A stretch of 64,000 bases of DNA from Idiomarina sp. (GCA_022565355.1 JAIUMU010000003.1:307989-371988), one strand, 5' to 3'; shown: positions 37,334 to 50,731, numbered from the stretch's first letter. Made by a program: numbers and translations. The notes: generated by a model from the sequence alone, not told the origin.

Positions 37334-38425
37334 TCACCTCCTCACCCTAACGTAGCCGCCAGGCACTGTTTTAATCCATCCATCCAACTCTAAACTGATG
37401 AGCTGGTTCACTACTGCAGAAACCGAATCATTTGTTTGCTGTAACAGCCAATCAAATGATGTGGTTTCATAACCCACGTTAGCCAATAATTCTGCGTTTG
37501 CCAATAGCTTCGGCACACTTTCCCCAGATTTAGTTGCTAATTCTAACTGTTGCTGGCCATTTGCTGCTGTATTTGCTGGCCAACCGGGTAGTTCACTTAT
37601 TATATCGGCCGCGCAAGTAACGAGTTTAGCGCCTTGCTGAATTAATAAATGACACCCTGCACTACCGGGGTGCGGCACCGGCCCGGGAATCGCAAACACT
37701 TCCCGGCCTTGCTCAATGGCGTAGCGCGCGGTAATTAACGAACCACTACGCACATTCGCCTCGGCAACTAACACCCCTGCACTAATACCACTTATTATAC
37801 GGTTTCTGGCCGGAAAATGTTCAGTTTTCGCCGGCGTACCGGGCATGTATTCACTGAGCACCACCCCTTGGGCACCTATTTCTTGGCGCAAGGCGCGGTT
37901 TCGCGGTGGATAATTGAGATCTGGGCCACACCCCAGTACCGCTATCGTTGGCAACTGCATTGCCAGTGCCGTTCGGTGCGCCAAGCCATCAATGCCAAGC
38001 GCCATACCACTCACAATCCCCCAGCCTGCCTTGCATAAATCAGTAACCATGGCTTCGGTAAGTGAAAGCGCCAGCGGCGAGGCTTTACGGCTACCAATTA
38101 CCGCCAGCAAGCGATTGTTTAGCAGTGTTTTATCACCAATCCCAAACAACAGAATGGGTGGCCGGTAAATTTCCCGAAGCGATTTCGGATAATCTGCACA
38201 GTGGTAGCTGAGCAGAAAATGGCTGCTACTCTCACCTAACCAATCGAATACGCGCTGCACTTCTGCGGCGGGCGCTGTGGGTAGGCTCGCTGTATGGGTA
38301 AGTGGGATTTGCTGTTCGCCAGTTTGCTGCCACCAGGCAAGTATCTCGCGGCGCTGCTTTACCGGGGCGCGCTGTAAACTTAGCCATTGGCTAATCGTTC
38401 GATGATCCCAATCGATACAATGCAT
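37334..38425 (-). CDS. dprA: DprA (Smf), RecA loader for incoming single-stranded DNA
   Basis: 363 aa. The Rossmann-like core has [58 protein letters not shown] and the [32 protein letters not shown] block. A C-terminal winged helix ([20 protein letters not shown]) follows. Protects transformed ssDNA and loads RecA; its presence is normal also in bacteria not known to be competent. Divergent from def across 196 bp. Confidence 0.94.
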   Translation of the reverse strand: MHCIDWDHRTISQWLSLQRAPVKQRREILAWWQQTGEQQIPLTHTASLPTAPAAEVQRVFDWLGESSSHFLLSYHCADYPKSLREIYRPPILLFGIGDKTLLNNRLLAVIGSRKASPLALSLTEAMVTDLCKAGWGIVSGMALGIDGLAHRTALAMQLPTIAVLGCGPDLNYPPRNRALRQEIGAQGVVLSEYMPGTPAKTEHFPARNRIISGISAGVLVAEANVRSGSLITARYAIEQGREVFAIPGPVPHPGSAGCHLLIQQGAKLVTCAADIISELPGWPANTAANGQQQLELATKSGESVPKLLANAELLANVGYETTSFDWLLQQTNDSVSAVVNQLISLELDGWIKTVPGGYVRVRR

Positions 38426-38621
38426 CGCATACGTCCTTGTATTTTGGTGCCTGTAGCACCATATTTCGTATAAGAACTAGGAATATAGAAAGGATTTTCC
38501 GCTGAGCAAGAGAAACTCTGACAATTCAGCGATCTTCTTGCTAAAATTAAGCTATTCGAATGACGATCTCGTATCCGCGTGCTATAGGCAGCACCTTACG
38601 AACAAGTAGAGAGTATGAATC

Positions 38622-39134
38622 ATGGCAGTAATGACAATTTTGAAATATCCAGATGAGCGCCTACGTACCGTAGCTAAACCCGTTGAGCAGGTGGATGATG
38701 CCCTGCGCGGAATTATCGAGGATATGTTCGAAACAATGTATGGCTCACAAGGTGTGGGCTTAGCGGCTACCCAAGTGAATGTGCACAAGCGGTTGTTTAT
38801 TGCCGATTGCAGCGAAAATGGCAATGAACCACTCACCTTTATTAACCCAGAAATTATAGAGCGTGATGGGTTGCATGAGAATGAGGAAGGCTGTTTAAGC
38901 TTTCCAAATGTGTATGCCAAAGTGGAGCGCGCTGGAAAAATTAAAGTACGTGCACTCGATAAGAATGGTGATACCTTCGAACGTGAAGCAGAGGGGCTAT
39001 TAGCCATTTGTATTCAGCACGAAATTGATCATCTGAACGGCAAGTTGTTTGTTGATTACTTATCGCCGTTGAAGCGCGATCGGATTCGCAAAAAGCTCGA
39101 AAAAGAAGCGCGCTTGGCTGCTAAATTAGATTAA
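38622..39134 (+). CDS. def: Peptide deformylase
   Basis: Removes the formyl group from new proteins. The 170-aa enzyme has the three metal-site motifs [15 protein letters not shown] (Cys ligand) and QHEIDHLNG (HExxH). First of the def-fmt-rsmB-trkA unit; fmt starts 11 bp downstream. Confidence 0.97.
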   Translation: MAVMTILKYPDERLRTVAKPVEQVDDALRGIIEDMFETMYGSQGVGLAATQVNVHKRLFIADCSENGNEPLTFINPEIIERDGLHENEEGCLSFPNVYAKVERAGKIKVRALDKNGDTFEREAEGLLAICIQHEIDHLNGKLFVDYLSPLKRDRIRKKLEKEARLAAKLD

Positions 39135-39145
39135 GGAATACATTA

Positions 39146-40129
39146 GTGCGTATCATTTTTGCCGGCACGCCGGATTTTGCAGCACGCCATTTAGCCGCCC
39201 TGATTGAAGCGGAAGATATGCAAGTGGTTGCCGTGTATACGCAACCCGATCGCCCTGCTGGCCGAGGCAAGAAGTTACAGGCCAGTGCCGTAAAAGAATT
39301 AGCACTTGCCCACAACCTGCCGGTTTTTCAGCCCGAGAATTTAAAAACTCAACAGGCTCAAGCTGAGCTTGCCGAGTTACAGTCTGATGTAATGGTAGTG
39401 GTTGCCTATGGCCTTATTTTACCAGCCCCCGTGCTAGCTGCACCGCGCTTAGGTTGCGTAAATGTGCATGGTTCGCTATTACCACGGTGGCGCGGCGCTG
39501 CCCCTATTCAGCGCGCTATTTGGGCTGGCGATAGTGAAACCGGCGTTACCATTATGCAAATGGACGAAGGCTTGGATACCGGCCCAATGCTCGCAAAATC
39601 ACGCATTAGCATTGAAAAATCTGATACCTCGGCTTCGCTGTATGAAAAACTCGCAAAGCTTGGCCCTCTCGCCCTAGTGGAAACCTTACGTAGCATGAAA
39701 ACCGGCGATACTTATGCGGCCGCGCAGGAAGATAGCAAAGCTACGTATGCGAAGAAGCTCAGCAAAGAAGAAGGCATTATAGATTGGCAACAAAGCGCCG
39801 AGTTTATTGAGCGCTGTATTCGCGCATTCAACCCCTGGCCGGGCAGTACATTCAGCCACCCCGCGCATCTCGATGCGCCGTTGAAAGTATGGCAAGCAGA
39901 AGTACTTACAACCAACACCCCTGCTGCTGCAGGTACAATTATCGAGAGCAGCAAACAAGGCATTGATGTAGCCTGTGGCGAAGGTGTTTTACGCTTATTA
40001 CAGCTGCAACCAGCGGGCAAGAAAGCGATGCCAGCGGCGGATTTACTCAATGCACGCGCCGATTGGTTTGCGCCGGGTACACAATTACTACTGCCAGATA
40101 CAACCAACACCTCTGGTGATTCACAATGA
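39146..40129 (+). CDS. fmt: Methionyl-tRNA formyltransferase
   Basis: Formylates initiator Met-tRNA. The 327-aa protein starts with GTG and has the N-terminal [20 protein letters not shown], the formyl-transfer loop [19 protein letters not shown] and [11 protein letters not shown], plus the C-terminal OB-like domain ([11 protein letters not shown]). Its stop overlaps rsmB by four bases (ATGA). Confidence 0.97.
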   Translation: MRIIFAGTPDFAARHLAALIEAEDMQVVAVYTQPDRPAGRGKKLQASAVKELALAHNLPVFQPENLKTQQAQAELAELQSDVMVVVAYGLILPAPVLAAPRLGCVNVHGSLLPRWRGAAPIQRAIWAGDSETGVTIMQMDEGLDTGPMLAKSRISIEKSDTSASLYEKLAKLGPLALVETLRSMKTGDTYAAAQEDSKATYAKKLSKEEGIIDWQQSAEFIERCIRAFNPWPGSTFSHPAHLDAPLKVWQAEVLTTNTPAAAGTIIESSKQGIDVACGEGVLRLLQLQPAGKKAMPAADLLNARADWFAPGTQLLLPDTTNTSGDSQ

Positions 40130-41463
40130 GTAAAGCAGCGCCAGCCCGCGCTGCCGCTGCCCGTATATTGCAGCAAGTACTGCACAACGGGCGTTCTCTC
40201 AGCCAAGCTATACCTAGCGAAACAGAGCGCTTAACGCAGAGTGAACGAGCATTTGCCCAAGCTATCTGCTACCAAGTACTGCGCCAATTACCTGCCTATG
40301 AATGGCTGATTTCACAGCTAATTGAAAAGCCGCTAAAGAGTAAAGTTCGAATTGTGCACTATATCCTCTTAGTAGGGCTGTGCCAGCTGCGCGATATGCG
40401 CGTGCCAGCCCACGCCGCGATCGCTGAAACCGTAGAAGCGTGCACACAAGTTCGGCAAAAAAACCTAAAAGGCATGGTAAATGCTGTGTTACGCGCCTAT
40501 CAGCGCCAACAAGAAAGCCTTGAAAAGCAACTCGCCAACCAAGCTGCGCTTAGCCCGGCATTGTTGCATGGCCATCCGAGCTGGTTAGTGAAGCGATTAC
40601 AAAATGCCTATCCGGATACTTGGCCAGCCATTTGCACGGCAAACAACCAACCGCCGCCGTTCTGGCTGAGAGTGAATAGCCAGCATTACACCAGCGCTGA
40701 ATACCTTGCATTGCTACACGCTAAAGGCATTGCCGCAGAACTTGATAGCCAACTGCCCACTGGTTTTGCCAGCGAACATGCAGCAATTCGCCTACTTCAG
40801 GGCGCAGATGTAACGCAATTACCTGGCTTTAGCGAAGGCCATGTATCCGTGCAAGATCGTTCCGCTCAGTTTGCCGCTCACCTGTTACAGGCAGAGCCCG
40901 GGATGCGCGTGTTAGACGCCTGTGCCGCACCCGGTGGTAAAACAGTGCATTTGTTAGAGCGTTATCCAGCTATTCAAGTTACTGCCTTAGATGCCGATGC
41001 TAGCCGCTTGCAACGCGTGCACGATAATCTCGCCCGTATGCAGGTACATGCGGATGTGGTGTGTGGCGATGCCAGCCAACCTATGGGATGGTGGAACGGT
41101 CAGTTATTCGATCGTATTTTGCTTGATGCACCCTGCTCTGCCACAGGTGTTATTCGGCGCCATCCCGATATTAAATGGTTACGTAGGGCTGATGATATCG
41201 ATACGCTGGTAGCCTTGCAGCAACAGATACTGCAAGCACAATGGCAACTTTTGAAACCTGGCGGGCAATTACTGTATGCTACCTGCTCCGTATTACCTGA
41301 AGAAAATAAGCTGCAAATTCAACAATTTCTAGCTACAGTGAATGATGCTGAAGCAGTTCCTATTGCGGGTATTGCAGATTCGGCCGCTACAGGTTGGCAA
41401 TTACTGCCTAACGCTGAGGGTGGCGATGGTTTTTATTATTTCCTGTTACAGAAGCGCACCTAA
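40126..41463 (+). CDS. rsmB: RsmB, 16S rRNA m5C967 methyltransferase
   Basis: 445 aa with the N-terminal NusB-like RNA-binding domain (about 1-145) and the C-terminal SAM domain. Motif I is [15 protein letters not shown]; motif [22 protein letters not shown] contains the Pro-Cys pair; motif [13 protein letters not shown] contains the catalytic Cys. Ends two bases before the trkA start. Confidence 0.96.
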   Translation: MSKAAPARAAAARILQQVLHNGRSLSQAIPSETERLTQSERAFAQAICYQVLRQLPAYEWLISQLIEKPLKSKVRIVHYILLVGLCQLRDMRVPAHAAIAETVEACTQVRQKNLKGMVNAVLRAYQRQQESLEKQLANQAALSPALLHGHPSWLVKRLQNAYPDTWPAICTANNQPPPFWLRVNSQHYTSAEYLALLHAKGIAAELDSQLPTGFASEHAAIRLLQGADVTQLPGFSEGHVSVQDRSAQFAAHLLQAEPGMRVLDACAAPGGKTVHLLERYPAIQVTALDADASRLQRVHDNLARMQVHADVVCGDASQPMGWWNGQLFDRILLDAPCSATGVIRRHPDIKWLRRADDIDTLVALQQQILQAQWQLLKPGGQLLYATCSVLPEENKLQIQQFLATVNDAEAVPIAGIADSAATGWQLLPNAEGGDGFYYFLLQKRT

Positions 41464-41465
41464 CT

Positions 41466-42848
41466 ATGAAAAAAGTGATTATTGTTGGAGCAGGCCGAGT
41501 AGGCGCCACACTTGCTGAAAGCTTAGTAAGTGAGCGCAATGAAGTAACGGTTATTGATCAAAACCGCGTATTACTGAGCCAGCTACAAGATAAACATGAT
41601 TTACGCGTAGTGCAGGGCAACGGCGCGCATCCCGATGTATTGCGGCAAGCCGGTGCCGATGATGCCGATATGCTAATTGCGGTAAGTAGCTTAGATGAAG
41701 TGAACATGCTTTCCTGCCAAGTAGCGCACAGCATTTTTAACACGCCGCTAAAAATTGCCCGTGTACGTTCCGAGCAATACACCAAATATCACGACCAACT
41801 ATTTCGGAAGGAGCAGCTTCCAGTAGACCATATTATATCGCCCGAGCAGTTAGTAACCACTTACATAAAGCGCCTAATTGATTATCCTGGTGCTCTACAG
41901 GTAATTGAATTTGCAGAAGGCAAAGTAAGCTTGGTTGCGGTAAGAGCCTCCTATGGCGGTAAGTTGGTAGGCCACGCTATCGCTGCGTTGCGTAAACATA
42001 TCCCTAATATTGATACTCGAGTGGCGGCGATATTCCGCCAAGGCCGCCCTATTCGCCCATTGGGCAGCACCATTATAGAGGCAGATGACGAAGTATTCTT
42101 CGTAGCCGATAGCAAAGATATTCGCGTGGTAATGGAAGAATTGCAGCCGCTAGAGGAGCGCTACCGCAACATCATGATTATGGGTGGCGGTAACATCGGT
42201 GCAGGCTTAGCGCGGCAACTAGAAGACAACCATCGCATAAAATTGATTGAACTGAGCCAAAATCGCGCCGAACAATTGAGCGCAGAGCTCAGCAATAAAA
42301 CCTTGGTGTTACTCGGTGATGCAACAGACCAAGCCATGCTGAGTGAAGAGCGTATCGAGGATATTGATGCCTTTATCGCGGTTACTAATGATGATGAAGC
42401 TAATATTATGGCCGCCCTGCTCGCTAAGCGCATGGGCGCCAAGAAAACCATGGTGCTTATCCAGCGCAGCGCCTATGTAGATTTGGTACAAGGTGGTGAG
42501 ATTGATGTGGCTATTTCTCCTCAGCAAGCCACCATTTCCGCGCTGCTGAAGCATATTCACCGCTCTGATTTTGCTAGTGCGTATTCGTTACGCCGGGGTG
42601 CCGCGGAAGCGATTGAAGCAGTAGCGCGAGGCGATGAAAAAACATCGCAAGTGGTTGGCCGAGAAGTGAGTGAGTTAAAATTACCCCCAGGCACCACCAT
42701 TGGTGCAGTAGTGCGTGGCAGTGAGGTATTAATAGCCCACGACAACACGCTTATTCAAGCCGATGATCACGTAATTCTATTCTTGGTAGATAAGAAATAC
42801 GTGCATGAAATTGAACGCTTATTTGCGCCGGGAGCTTTATACTTTTAG
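41466..42848 (+). CDS. trkA: TrkA, NAD-binding regulator of Trk potassium uptake
   Basis: 460 aa made of two RCK halves, each with a Rossmann GxGxxG and a TrkA-C domain: [19 protein letters not shown] at residues 4-22 and [18 protein letters not shown] near 239. Cytoplasmic gating subunit of the Trk channel. It ends the def operon, as in E. coli; the membrane partner trkH is convergent only 52 bp downstream. Confidence 0.96.
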   Translation: MKKVIIVGAGRVGATLAESLVSERNEVTVIDQNRVLLSQLQDKHDLRVVQGNGAHPDVLRQAGADDADMLIAVSSLDEVNMLSCQVAHSIFNTPLKIARVRSEQYTKYHDQLFRKEQLPVDHIISPEQLVTTYIKRLIDYPGALQVIEFAEGKVSLVAVRASYGGKLVGHAIAALRKHIPNIDTRVAAIFRQGRPIRPLGSTIIEADDEVFFVADSKDIRVVMEELQPLEERYRNIMIMGGGNIGAGLARQLEDNHRIKLIELSQNRAEQLSAELSNKTLVLLGDATDQAMLSEERIEDIDAFIAVTNDDEANIMAALLAKRMGAKKTMVLIQRSAYVDLVQGGEIDVAISPQQATISALLKHIHRSDFASAYSLRRGAAEAIEAVARGDEKTSQVVGREVSELKLPPGTTIGAVVRGSEVLIAHDNTLIQADDHVILFLVDKKYVHEIERLFAPGALYF

Positions 42849-42900
42849 GGTTCGTTTGATGCTGCGAGAACGCTGGCGCGTTATCTCTAACCAGCCAGGC

Positions 42901-44400
42901 CTAATGCTTCCAGAATGCTGGCGTAAACAATACCAGCAAGGTGAAAATCTCCAAGCGCCCGAATAGCATCGCCAATACGGCTATCCACTTACCCGCCGAC
43001 GATACGCTAGTAAAGTTACTCGCTACTTCACCTAATCCTGGGCCCAAGTTATTTAACGTGGCCGCGGTAGCACCAAAGGCTGAGTAATCATCTAAACCGG
43101 TAGCAATAAATAACAGCATAATAATCACGAAAAGTAGTGCATATGCAGCGAAAAAGCCCCAAACAGCTTGAACTACCCTATCTGGCAATGCTCGATTACC
43201 CCACTTAACCGTAAACACCCCTTTCGGATGTACCAAACGATTAATTTCGCGCATACCCTGCCGATAGAGCAACAGCACACGAATCACTTTTAAACCACCA
43301 CCGGTTGAGCCCGCACTACCACCAATAAAGCTGGCAAATATCAACAGTACTGGCAAAAATAACGGCCACGTAACGTATTCCGCTGTAGTAAAGCCAGCAG
43401 TAGTAGCTATGGATACGGCTTGGAAAATCCCGTGAAACACCGAATCACTCCAATCGCTATAAAACTGCTGGCTCAGCAGCGTAAGCACCACTAATACCAT
43501 TAGTACCAGCTGGATGCTGAACAAAGCCCGTACTTCAGGATCTCGGGTGTATACCGAAAACGAGCCCTTATTCCAATCATATTGATTCTTGCCTTCCATT
43601 CTGCGGCTATACAAGCGCGGGAAGGCGGCAAAATGTAGGGCGAAGTTCACCGCGGCAATCAGCAAAAAGAGTACGCAAATCATATAGATTACAGGATTAT
43701 CGTAAAAGCCCATGCTGGCATCGTGAGTAGAAAAGCCACCGATCGCCACGGTAGAAAAGGCGTGGCCAATCGCATTAAATGGGGTCATGCCTGCGGCCCA
43801 ATAAGCTAGCGCACAAGCAATGGTGAGGCCTAAATAGATAAACCAGAGTTGTTTTGCCGTATCAGCAATGCGTGGGGTCATTTTTGAATCTTTTACCGGC
43901 CCAGGCATTTCTGCTCGATACAGCTGAATACCACCGATGCCGAGCAGCGGGAGTATTGCCACTGCAAGTACGATAATCCCCATACCGCCCAACCATTGCA
44001 GTTGCTGGCGATAAAAGCGATAGGCATGCGGGAGTTCATCGATACCGGTAAGTACGGTGGCGCCAGTGGTGGTAAGCCCTGAGAATGATTCAAACATTGC
44101 ATCAGTAAAGCTTAGTGAATATGCATCTGGCATCCAGAACGGGATTGCTCCCACCGAACCCAATACCACCCAAAACATCACCACAATAATAAAGCCTTCG
44201 CGGGTTTTCAGTTCTTGGCGTTTATCGCGGTTGGGATACCAAACTAACAAACCAATGCAAAGGCTTAATACAAATGCGAGCAAAAACGCCCAACCACCAC
44301 CGTCCTCATAGAAATAGGCAAGCGCTGCTGGCGGCAGTAAAGTTACGCTGAAAATGGCTATTAATAGGCCTAAAATCCGCAATATTGTGCGTATTTGCAT
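42901..44400 (-). CDS. trkH: TrkH, potassium-uptake membrane subunit
   Basis: 499-aa membrane protein with four pore repeats whose filter glycines are visible in SGLTTTGATVLTG, STVAIGGFSTHDAS, VSIATTAGFTTAEY and TLNNLGPGLGEV. The internal SFIGGSAGSTGGGLKVIR loop is the intramembrane gate of TrkH. With TrkA it forms a complete K+ system. The pair is convergent and no strong terminator lies in the 52-bp gap. Confidence 0.96.
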   Translation of the reverse strand: MQIRTILRILGLLIAIFSVTLLPPAALAYFYEDGGGWAFLLAFVLSLCIGLLVWYPNRDKRQELKTREGFIIVVMFWVVLGSVGAIPFWMPDAYSLSFTDAMFESFSGLTTTGATVLTGIDELPHAYRFYRQQLQWLGGMGIIVLAVAILPLLGIGGIQLYRAEMPGPVKDSKMTPRIADTAKQLWFIYLGLTIACALAYWAAGMTPFNAIGHAFSTVAIGGFSTHDASMGFYDNPVIYMICVLFLLIAAVNFALHFAAFPRLYSRRMEGKNQYDWNKGSFSVYTRDPEVRALFSIQLVLMVLVVLTLLSQQFYSDWSDSVFHGIFQAVSIATTAGFTTAEYVTWPLFLPVLLIFASFIGGSAGSTGGGLKVIRVLLLYRQGMREINRLVHPKGVFTVKWGNRALPDRVVQAVWGFFAAYALLFVIIMLLFIATGLDDYSAFGATAATLNNLGPGLGEVASNFTSVSSAGKWIAVLAMLFGRLEIFTLLVLFTPAFWKH

Positions 44401-44444
44401 TGAAAAGCCGTTCCTCGAGCAATTTTTATTATTTGTTGTTTGAG

Positions 44445-46736
44445 TTAACCTTGGCCGTTTCCATTAATCTGCATACGTACCAGAGGTTGTAATACATTAG
44501 CATCTTTTCCGAGCAACAGCGTATAAATTTGCTGATAAGCAAGCACCGCTTTTACGTAATCGCGGGTTTCTTGGTAAGGGATCATTTCTACCCAAATATC
44601 GGCTGCTAAATCAGATTCTGGTAACCATTGCGCTACCCGATTTGGCCCCGCATTGTATGCGGCAGTGGCGAGCAACCAATTGCCATCTTTTCTATGCAGA
44701 AGTTCTGCAAGGTATTGCGTGCCCATGCGCACGTTATCTTCTGGCCGATCAATTTGAAATCTGGGCCGCGTACGCGTAGCACTGGAAGCCGTGCGTCTGT
44801 TTAAGTAATCAGCGGTGCCCGGCATTACTTGCATTAAACCACGAGCACCCACCGGCGATACGGCATCAATTTGAAATGAGCTTTCCCGCCGAGCAATAGC
44901 AAACACCCACGCTGAATCTACCCGTGCTTGATCCGCCCATTCCGTAAGCAGCTGATGGTGAGCAAGCGGGAAACGGCGGGCCACATCGTTAAACGCGTTG
45001 CTGCTCGCTAAGCCAAAAATAGCTTGATCATGCCAGCCCCACTCTGATGCTAATAAGGCAATATATATTTGCTCTTCCGCGCTAGCGCGGGCGCGCAGTA
45101 GATTCCATTCCCGACGCGCGGCTAGGTGATTATCTAGATGCAAAAATTCGCGCGCTCGTTGCGCTTCTGGCCGTTGGCTTAAGGCAATTAGCTTATCGGC
45201 CACGATCTCCGTAGTTTCGTTATTTAGGTTAGGCGGTAAGCTCATACGCGCACTGGCAAGAAAGCCATAATAATTACGCTCTTGCGCTGCTTGTACCATA
45301 AGCTCAGTAGCGTCTTCTAATTCACCCATAAGCGCTAGCGAACGGCCACGCCAATACAGCCACTGCGCTTGCTGCTGTTGTTCTGGCGGCATTGCTAGTA
45401 CTAAATCATTAATTAAATCGAAACGCCGATCTCTTAGTAAACTCGACAAGTACCATTGCAATACAATCGGTGACATATCGTCTATCGCGAGCCGCTGGAA
45501 CCAATCTAGTGCAATCGGTTCGCCGCGCAACGCCAAAGTAACCGCTATCTCGGCATTTACTTGATTGGTTTCGCGCCCGCTAAAGGTGAACTCCTGTTGA
45601 TAATGTTCCCATGCGGCAATCGTATTGAAGTGATCATTCCAACGCAGGCGACCAAGCGCGTTAATCACCAACGTGCGTAAATACTGATCGGTTTGTTTAT
45701 CGCCCGTGGCGCTAATCTCTTGATATCGCTGCACCAACCCCGGATTCGCGCGCAATCGACGCTGCAATTCTAATAACTGTTGCTGCTCACGCGGTAAGAA
45801 CCTCAATAAGTAGCGAAACAGCGACGTTTGCCCTTCTCTCAGCGCCAACTCTGCACGTTGCCATACTACATCGTTGGTGCGCAGCCCTTGCTCTGCCCAA
45901 AGGCGAAATAAGCCATCACAAGCAGAAGGTAAGCTACGCCCATGCACCCAAAACTCGGTTACTTCTTGCCAAAACTCGGCCTCATCATTACCTTGCCAGT
46001 TATCACGCAAACGATAACGCGAACGCAATGCGTGGCATTGCAACGCAAGTGAGCTTTGCGGCTGATAATCACGCACATATCGCGCAAAATCATTTTCTTT
46101 ACGCAGAAACTCCAACCATGAGGTGCGTAACGAGCGGCCTGGGGGCGTATCACCATACACAGCAAGATATTCCTGAATTACGCCTTCATTGGCATAATTT
46201 ACGCTCGTTTCCAGCAATGCCGCTTCCGCGTAGGGAAATAACGGATAGCCGCTCAGCTCCACAAGTTTGCTTCGTGCATCAGTAAGCTGGCGTCGTTCAA
46301 TTAAAGTTCTTACGGTTTGATATAATTCGCGTTGGCTCTCAAGTTGCTGATCAACATGCAATCCCCACGGCTGAATTAGTGGATTAAAGGAGCCTGCTCG
46401 GCGGGTTGGCTGGCCTGCCTGCTGCGCTATCGTAACGAGGGTTGAAATTGGCGTTTGCTGTGCGTTTGGGTGCGGCTCATCCGCTGTGAAAATACCAGGA
46501 ATAGATTCGTTGCTGAATCCCGGCTGCGCACTCATGCTATGTGCGATAAAATGATGCGTAGTAGCATTGCTCACTTGGATGTTATGCACCTGAGCTTTAA
46601 CATTGCGCGCCTGAGCGGAAGCGATACTCGCTATAGCCAATATCGCCACGCTAACCAACATGCATAATTGTACAAACGCAGTTTTTTGTATCTGCTTGGG
46701 CGCCTGTTTTTGCACTAATACACTACTTCTGCACAT
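44445..46736 (-). CDS. slt: Soluble lytic murein transglycosylase
   Basis: Periplasmic exolytic transglycosylase of family 1. The 763-aa precursor has an N-terminal hydrophobic segment (VQLCMLVSVAILAIASIASA), a long helical superdomain and the C-terminal catalytic domain with the Glu in AIARRESSFQIDAVSPVGAR, GLMQVMPGTADYL and AAYNAGPNRVAQWLP. Longer than E. coli Slt70 (645 aa); the extra residues are mainly an unconserved, His/Ser/Gln-rich stretch of about 85 residues between signal peptide and the first Slt helices. Divergent from fadB. Confidence 0.93.
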   Translation of the reverse strand: MCRSSVLVQKQAPKQIQKTAFVQLCMLVSVAILAIASIASAQARNVKAQVHNIQVSNATTHHFIAHSMSAQPGFSNESIPGIFTADEPHPNAQQTPISTLVTIAQQAGQPTRRAGSFNPLIQPWGLHVDQQLESQRELYQTVRTLIERRQLTDARSKLVELSGYPLFPYAEAALLETSVNYANEGVIQEYLAVYGDTPPGRSLRTSWLEFLRKENDFARYVRDYQPQSSLALQCHALRSRYRLRDNWQGNDEAEFWQEVTEFWVHGRSLPSACDGLFRLWAEQGLRTNDVVWQRAELALREGQTSLFRYLLRFLPREQQQLLELQRRLRANPGLVQRYQEISATGDKQTDQYLRTLVINALGRLRWNDHFNTIAAWEHYQQEFTFSGRETNQVNAEIAVTLALRGEPIALDWFQRLAIDDMSPIVLQWYLSSLLRDRRFDLINDLVLAMPPEQQQQAQWLYWRGRSLALMGELEDATELMVQAAQERNYYGFLASARMSLPPNLNNETTEIVADKLIALSQRPEAQRAREFLHLDNHLAARREWNLLRARASAEEQIYIALLASEWGWHDQAIFGLASSNAFNDVARRFPLAHHQLLTEWADQARVDSAWVFAIARRESSFQIDAVSPVGARGLMQVMPGTADYLNRRTASSATRTRPRFQIDRPEDNVRMGTQYLAELLHRKDGNWLLATAAYNAGPNRVAQWLPESDLAADIWVEMIPYQETRDYVKAVLAYQQIYTLLLGKDANVLQPLVRMQINGNGQG

Positions 46737-46776
46737 TCGTTTTTATATCTCGTTAACTACAGCTAAAAGTTACTTT

Positions 46777-46790
46777 CAAACGGGTGTTTA
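46777..46790. promoter_or_regulatory. PsrA-like operator in front of fadB
   Basis: CAAAC-GGGT-GTTTA closely matches the PsrA motif [G/C]AAAC-N(2-4)-GTTT[G/C], differing only in the last base. PsrA is the fatty-acid-responsive repressor of fad genes in Pseudomonas and Shewanella. It lies about 165 bp upstream of the fadB ATG in the slt-fadB divergent region. No PsrA gene is in the window. Confidence 0.35.
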
Positions 46791-46956
46791 ATTTTCTTTC
46801 TCGTTATGGGATGATTAGTCGCGATTTTTTTACCATACTCTTGTATGTTGTTCGCTTACAACAGTTTGCCACGAACAGTACATGCATTGTAACACGCAAG
46901 CAAAAAACTTGAGTGCTGGCAGAGGTTCGCTCTGCTCACTAGTCGGGAGACCAAAG

Positions 46957-49098
46957 ATGATCTACCAAGGTACTAACCTTCATGTTGATTTTATTGAGCC
47001 AGGCATCGCCGAAGTTACCTTCGATGCACCGGGCTCGGTCAACAAATTTGACGAAAAAACACTTAACGAATTTAGTGACGCGCTAGACACGCTAGCTGGC
47101 AACACCGATCTAAAAGGTGTGCTCGTTCGCAGCGCCAAATCTACCTTCATTGTAGGCGCAGATATCACCGAATTCCTCACCCTTTTTGCTGATTTAGAAA
47201 AAACTAAAACGTGGGTTCACAAAGCTTCTCGCGTTTTTGACAAGCTAGAAGATTTACCAGTTCCATCAATTGCAGCAGTAAATGGGTTTGCATTGGGCGG
47301 CGGCTGCGAAGCGATACTCGCTTGTGATTACCGTATCGCTGATGAAACTGCGGTTATTGGCTTACCAGAGGTGAAACTAGGCCTTATTCCTGGTTTTGGC
47401 GGCACCGTGCGTTTACCCCGCGTGATCGGCCCCGATAACGCACTCGAAGCCATTACTACCGGCATGAACCACAAACCAGAGAAAGCCTTAGCGGTAGGTT
47501 TAGTGGATGCAGTTACCAGTAGTGATCGCTTAAAAGAAGGCGCACTCGCTATGCTACGCGATGCCATTGCCGGCGATCTTGATTGGCAGGCCAAACGCCA
47601 ACCGAAGTTAGAAGCGTTAAAAGCGAATGACACTGAGAAGTTAATGAGCTTCAGCACCGCCAAAGGAATGGTATGGGCGAAAGCGGGTAAGCATTACCCT
47701 TCTCCACATGCTGCCGTTGAAGTAGTAGAGCGCGGCGCAGGTGAAGCCCGTGAACAAGCGCTAAATATTGAAAACGAACTGTTCGTGAAGCTCACTCAAA
47801 CTGATGCAGCACGAGCTCAAGTTGGCATTTTCCTAGCCGACCAAGTAGTAAAAAGTAAAAGTAAAAAATCGGCTAAATCTGCTACGAAACAAATTAAACG
47901 CGCAGGCGTTTTAGGTGCCGGTATCATGGGTGGTGGCATTGCTTACCAATCGGCCTCGCGTGGCGTACCGGTAGTAATGAAAGATATTCGCCGTGATGCA
48001 CTTGATTTAGGCCTAAATGAAGCTTCGAAAATTTTGGGTAAAGCTCTTGAGCGCGGCAAAATTAGCCAAAAAATTGTGGCAAAAACACTAACCTCGATCA
48101 CACCAACATTGAATAACAGTGAACTCGCTGATGTAGATATCATTGTTGAAGCCGTTGTTGAGAACCCGAAAATTAAGGCTTCAGTATTAGCCGAAGTTGA
48201 AAAGGTAGTGGCGAAAGATGCCATTATTACTTCGAACACCTCTACTATTTCTATCGATAAACTCGCGGAAAGTTTAGAAGACCCTTCTCGCTTCTGCGGC
48301 ATGCACTTCTTTAACCCAGTGCATAAAATGCCATTGGTAGAGATTATTCGCGGCAAGCACACTTCCGATGAAACCATTGCAGCCGTAACCGCATATGCGC
48401 TGCAAATGGGCAAAACCGCAATTGTGGTAAATGATTGCCCTGGTTTCTTAGTAAACCGCGTGTTGTTCCCCTACTTTGCAGGCTTCAGCAAGCTGCTTGA
48501 TGATGGCATCGATTTCACCGGCATCGATAAAGTAATGGAAAAAGAATTCGGCTGGCCAATGGGCCCAGCGTACTTATGTGATGTTGTGGGCTTAGATACT
48601 GCAGATCATGCAACCAACGTGATGGCTGAAGGCTTCCCTACGCGCATGGCTCGTGATGATAACGGTGCTATTGCGCAGTTAGCCGCAGCTGAGCGCTACG
48701 GCCAGAAAAACGGCAAAGGGTTTTATGAATACAGCGTAGATAAACGCGGCCGCCCACAGAAAGTAGTAAACCCTAAAGTTTACGAAATTATTGGTGCCAA
48801 GGAAGCTACTGCAGAGAAAGATGAAATTATCGCACGCTGCATGATCCCAATGGTAAACGAAATGGTGCGCTGCCTAGAAGAAGGCATTGTTGATTCAGCA
48901 GAAGAAGCTGACATCGCGTTAATTTACGGTATTGGATTCCCTCCATTCCGTGGCGGTGCGTTCCGTTACCTCGAAACCTTAGGCTTACAGAAATTTGTTG
49001 AGTTAGCCGATAAATATGCCGATTTGGGCGAAATCTATCAGGTAACTGATGGGTTACGCGAAAAAGCCAAAGCTGGCGGCACTTACTTTAAAAGCTAA
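46957..49098 (+). CDS. fadB: FadB, fatty-acid oxidation complex alpha subunit
   Basis: Carries out hydration and 3-hydroxyacyl-CoA oxidation in beta-oxidation. The 713-aa protein starts at the ATG at 46957 after GGGAGA. The hydratase part has [19 protein letters not shown] and [20 protein letters not shown] with the two catalytic Glu; the dehydrogenase part has [19 protein letters not shown] and the catalytic His in [15 protein letters not shown]. Followed after 18 bp by fadA. Confidence 0.97.
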   Translation: MIYQGTNLHVDFIEPGIAEVTFDAPGSVNKFDEKTLNEFSDALDTLAGNTDLKGVLVRSAKSTFIVGADITEFLTLFADLEKTKTWVHKASRVFDKLEDLPVPSIAAVNGFALGGGCEAILACDYRIADETAVIGLPEVKLGLIPGFGGTVRLPRVIGPDNALEAITTGMNHKPEKALAVGLVDAVTSSDRLKEGALAMLRDAIAGDLDWQAKRQPKLEALKANDTEKLMSFSTAKGMVWAKAGKHYPSPHAAVEVVERGAGEAREQALNIENELFVKLTQTDAARAQVGIFLADQVVKSKSKKSAKSATKQIKRAGVLGAGIMGGGIAYQSASRGVPVVMKDIRRDALDLGLNEASKILGKALERGKISQKIVAKTLTSITPTLNNSELADVDIIVEAVVENPKIKASVLAEVEKVVAKDAIITSNTSTISIDKLAESLEDPSRFCGMHFFNPVHKMPLVEIIRGKHTSDETIAAVTAYALQMGKTAIVVNDCPGFLVNRVLFPYFAGFSKLLDDGIDFTGIDKVMEKEFGWPMGPAYLCDVVGLDTADHATNVMAEGFPTRMARDDNGAIAQLAAAERYGQKNGKGFYEYSVDKRGRPQKVVNPKVYEIIGAKEATAEKDEIIARCMIPMVNEMVRCLEEGIVDSAEEADIALIYGIGFPPFRGGAFRYLETLGLQKFVELADKYADLGEIYQVTDGLREKAKAGGTYFKS

Positions 49099-50280
<1,182 letters not shown>

Positions 50281-50374
50281 AACAGTAACTTAGCGTGGCG
50301 ATACGCTGCATTAACAGCAAGCGCTATCGCTAATTATCTAATGATGCGGTTATAACTAAGCATCATCCGGTGAA

Positions 50375-50420
50375 TAAAAAATCCCGCTTTGGCAACGAAT
50401 ACGCCGAGCGGGATTTTTTT
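50375..50420 (+). terminator. Terminator of fadBA
   Basis: AAAAAATCCCGCT (50375-50387) pairs with AGCGGGATTTTTTT (50407-50420) around a 19-base loop. The plus strand ends in seven T. It lies about 95 bp after fadA and before tusA. Confidence 0.85.
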
Positions 50421-50479
50421 ATCAGTAACGAGCATTTATACTAACGCTATCCGTTATTTCTGCTAAAGAGGCTTTATCC

Positions 50480-50725
50480 ATGGCACCACCATTCAGTACT
50501 GCCAACCATCATCTCGATACCATGGGTTTGCGTTGTCCTGAACCTGTGATGTTGATACGTGGCAGAATTCGGCAAATGGCGGATGGCGAAACGCTACTGG
50601 TAATCGCCGATGATCCTGCAACAACTCGGGATGTTCCCGCGTTTTGTCGTTTTATGGATCATCAGTTGCTTGCAGCACAAACAGATGAAGCGCCCTACCA
50701 CTACCTTATTCAAAAGGGTTTATAA
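50480..50725 (+). CDS. tusA: TusA, sulfur carrier protein
   Basis: 81-aa sulfur relay protein delivering persulfide sulfur from IscS toward tRNA 2-thiouridine synthesis. The motif [16 protein letters not shown] has the active Cys (C19). The rest ([20 protein letters not shown]) is the standard alpha-beta fold. A parS-like site starts six bases after its stop. Confidence 0.95.
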   Translation: MAPPFSTANHHLDTMGLRCPEPVMLIRGRIRQMADGETLLVIADDPATTRDVPAFCRFMDHQLLAAQTDEAPYHYLIQKGL

Positions 50726-50731
50726 GCTACA

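Noticed and set aside
42849..42900. Terminator between convergent trkA and trkH
   Set aside because: The 52-bp gap has no stable stem followed by a T-run.
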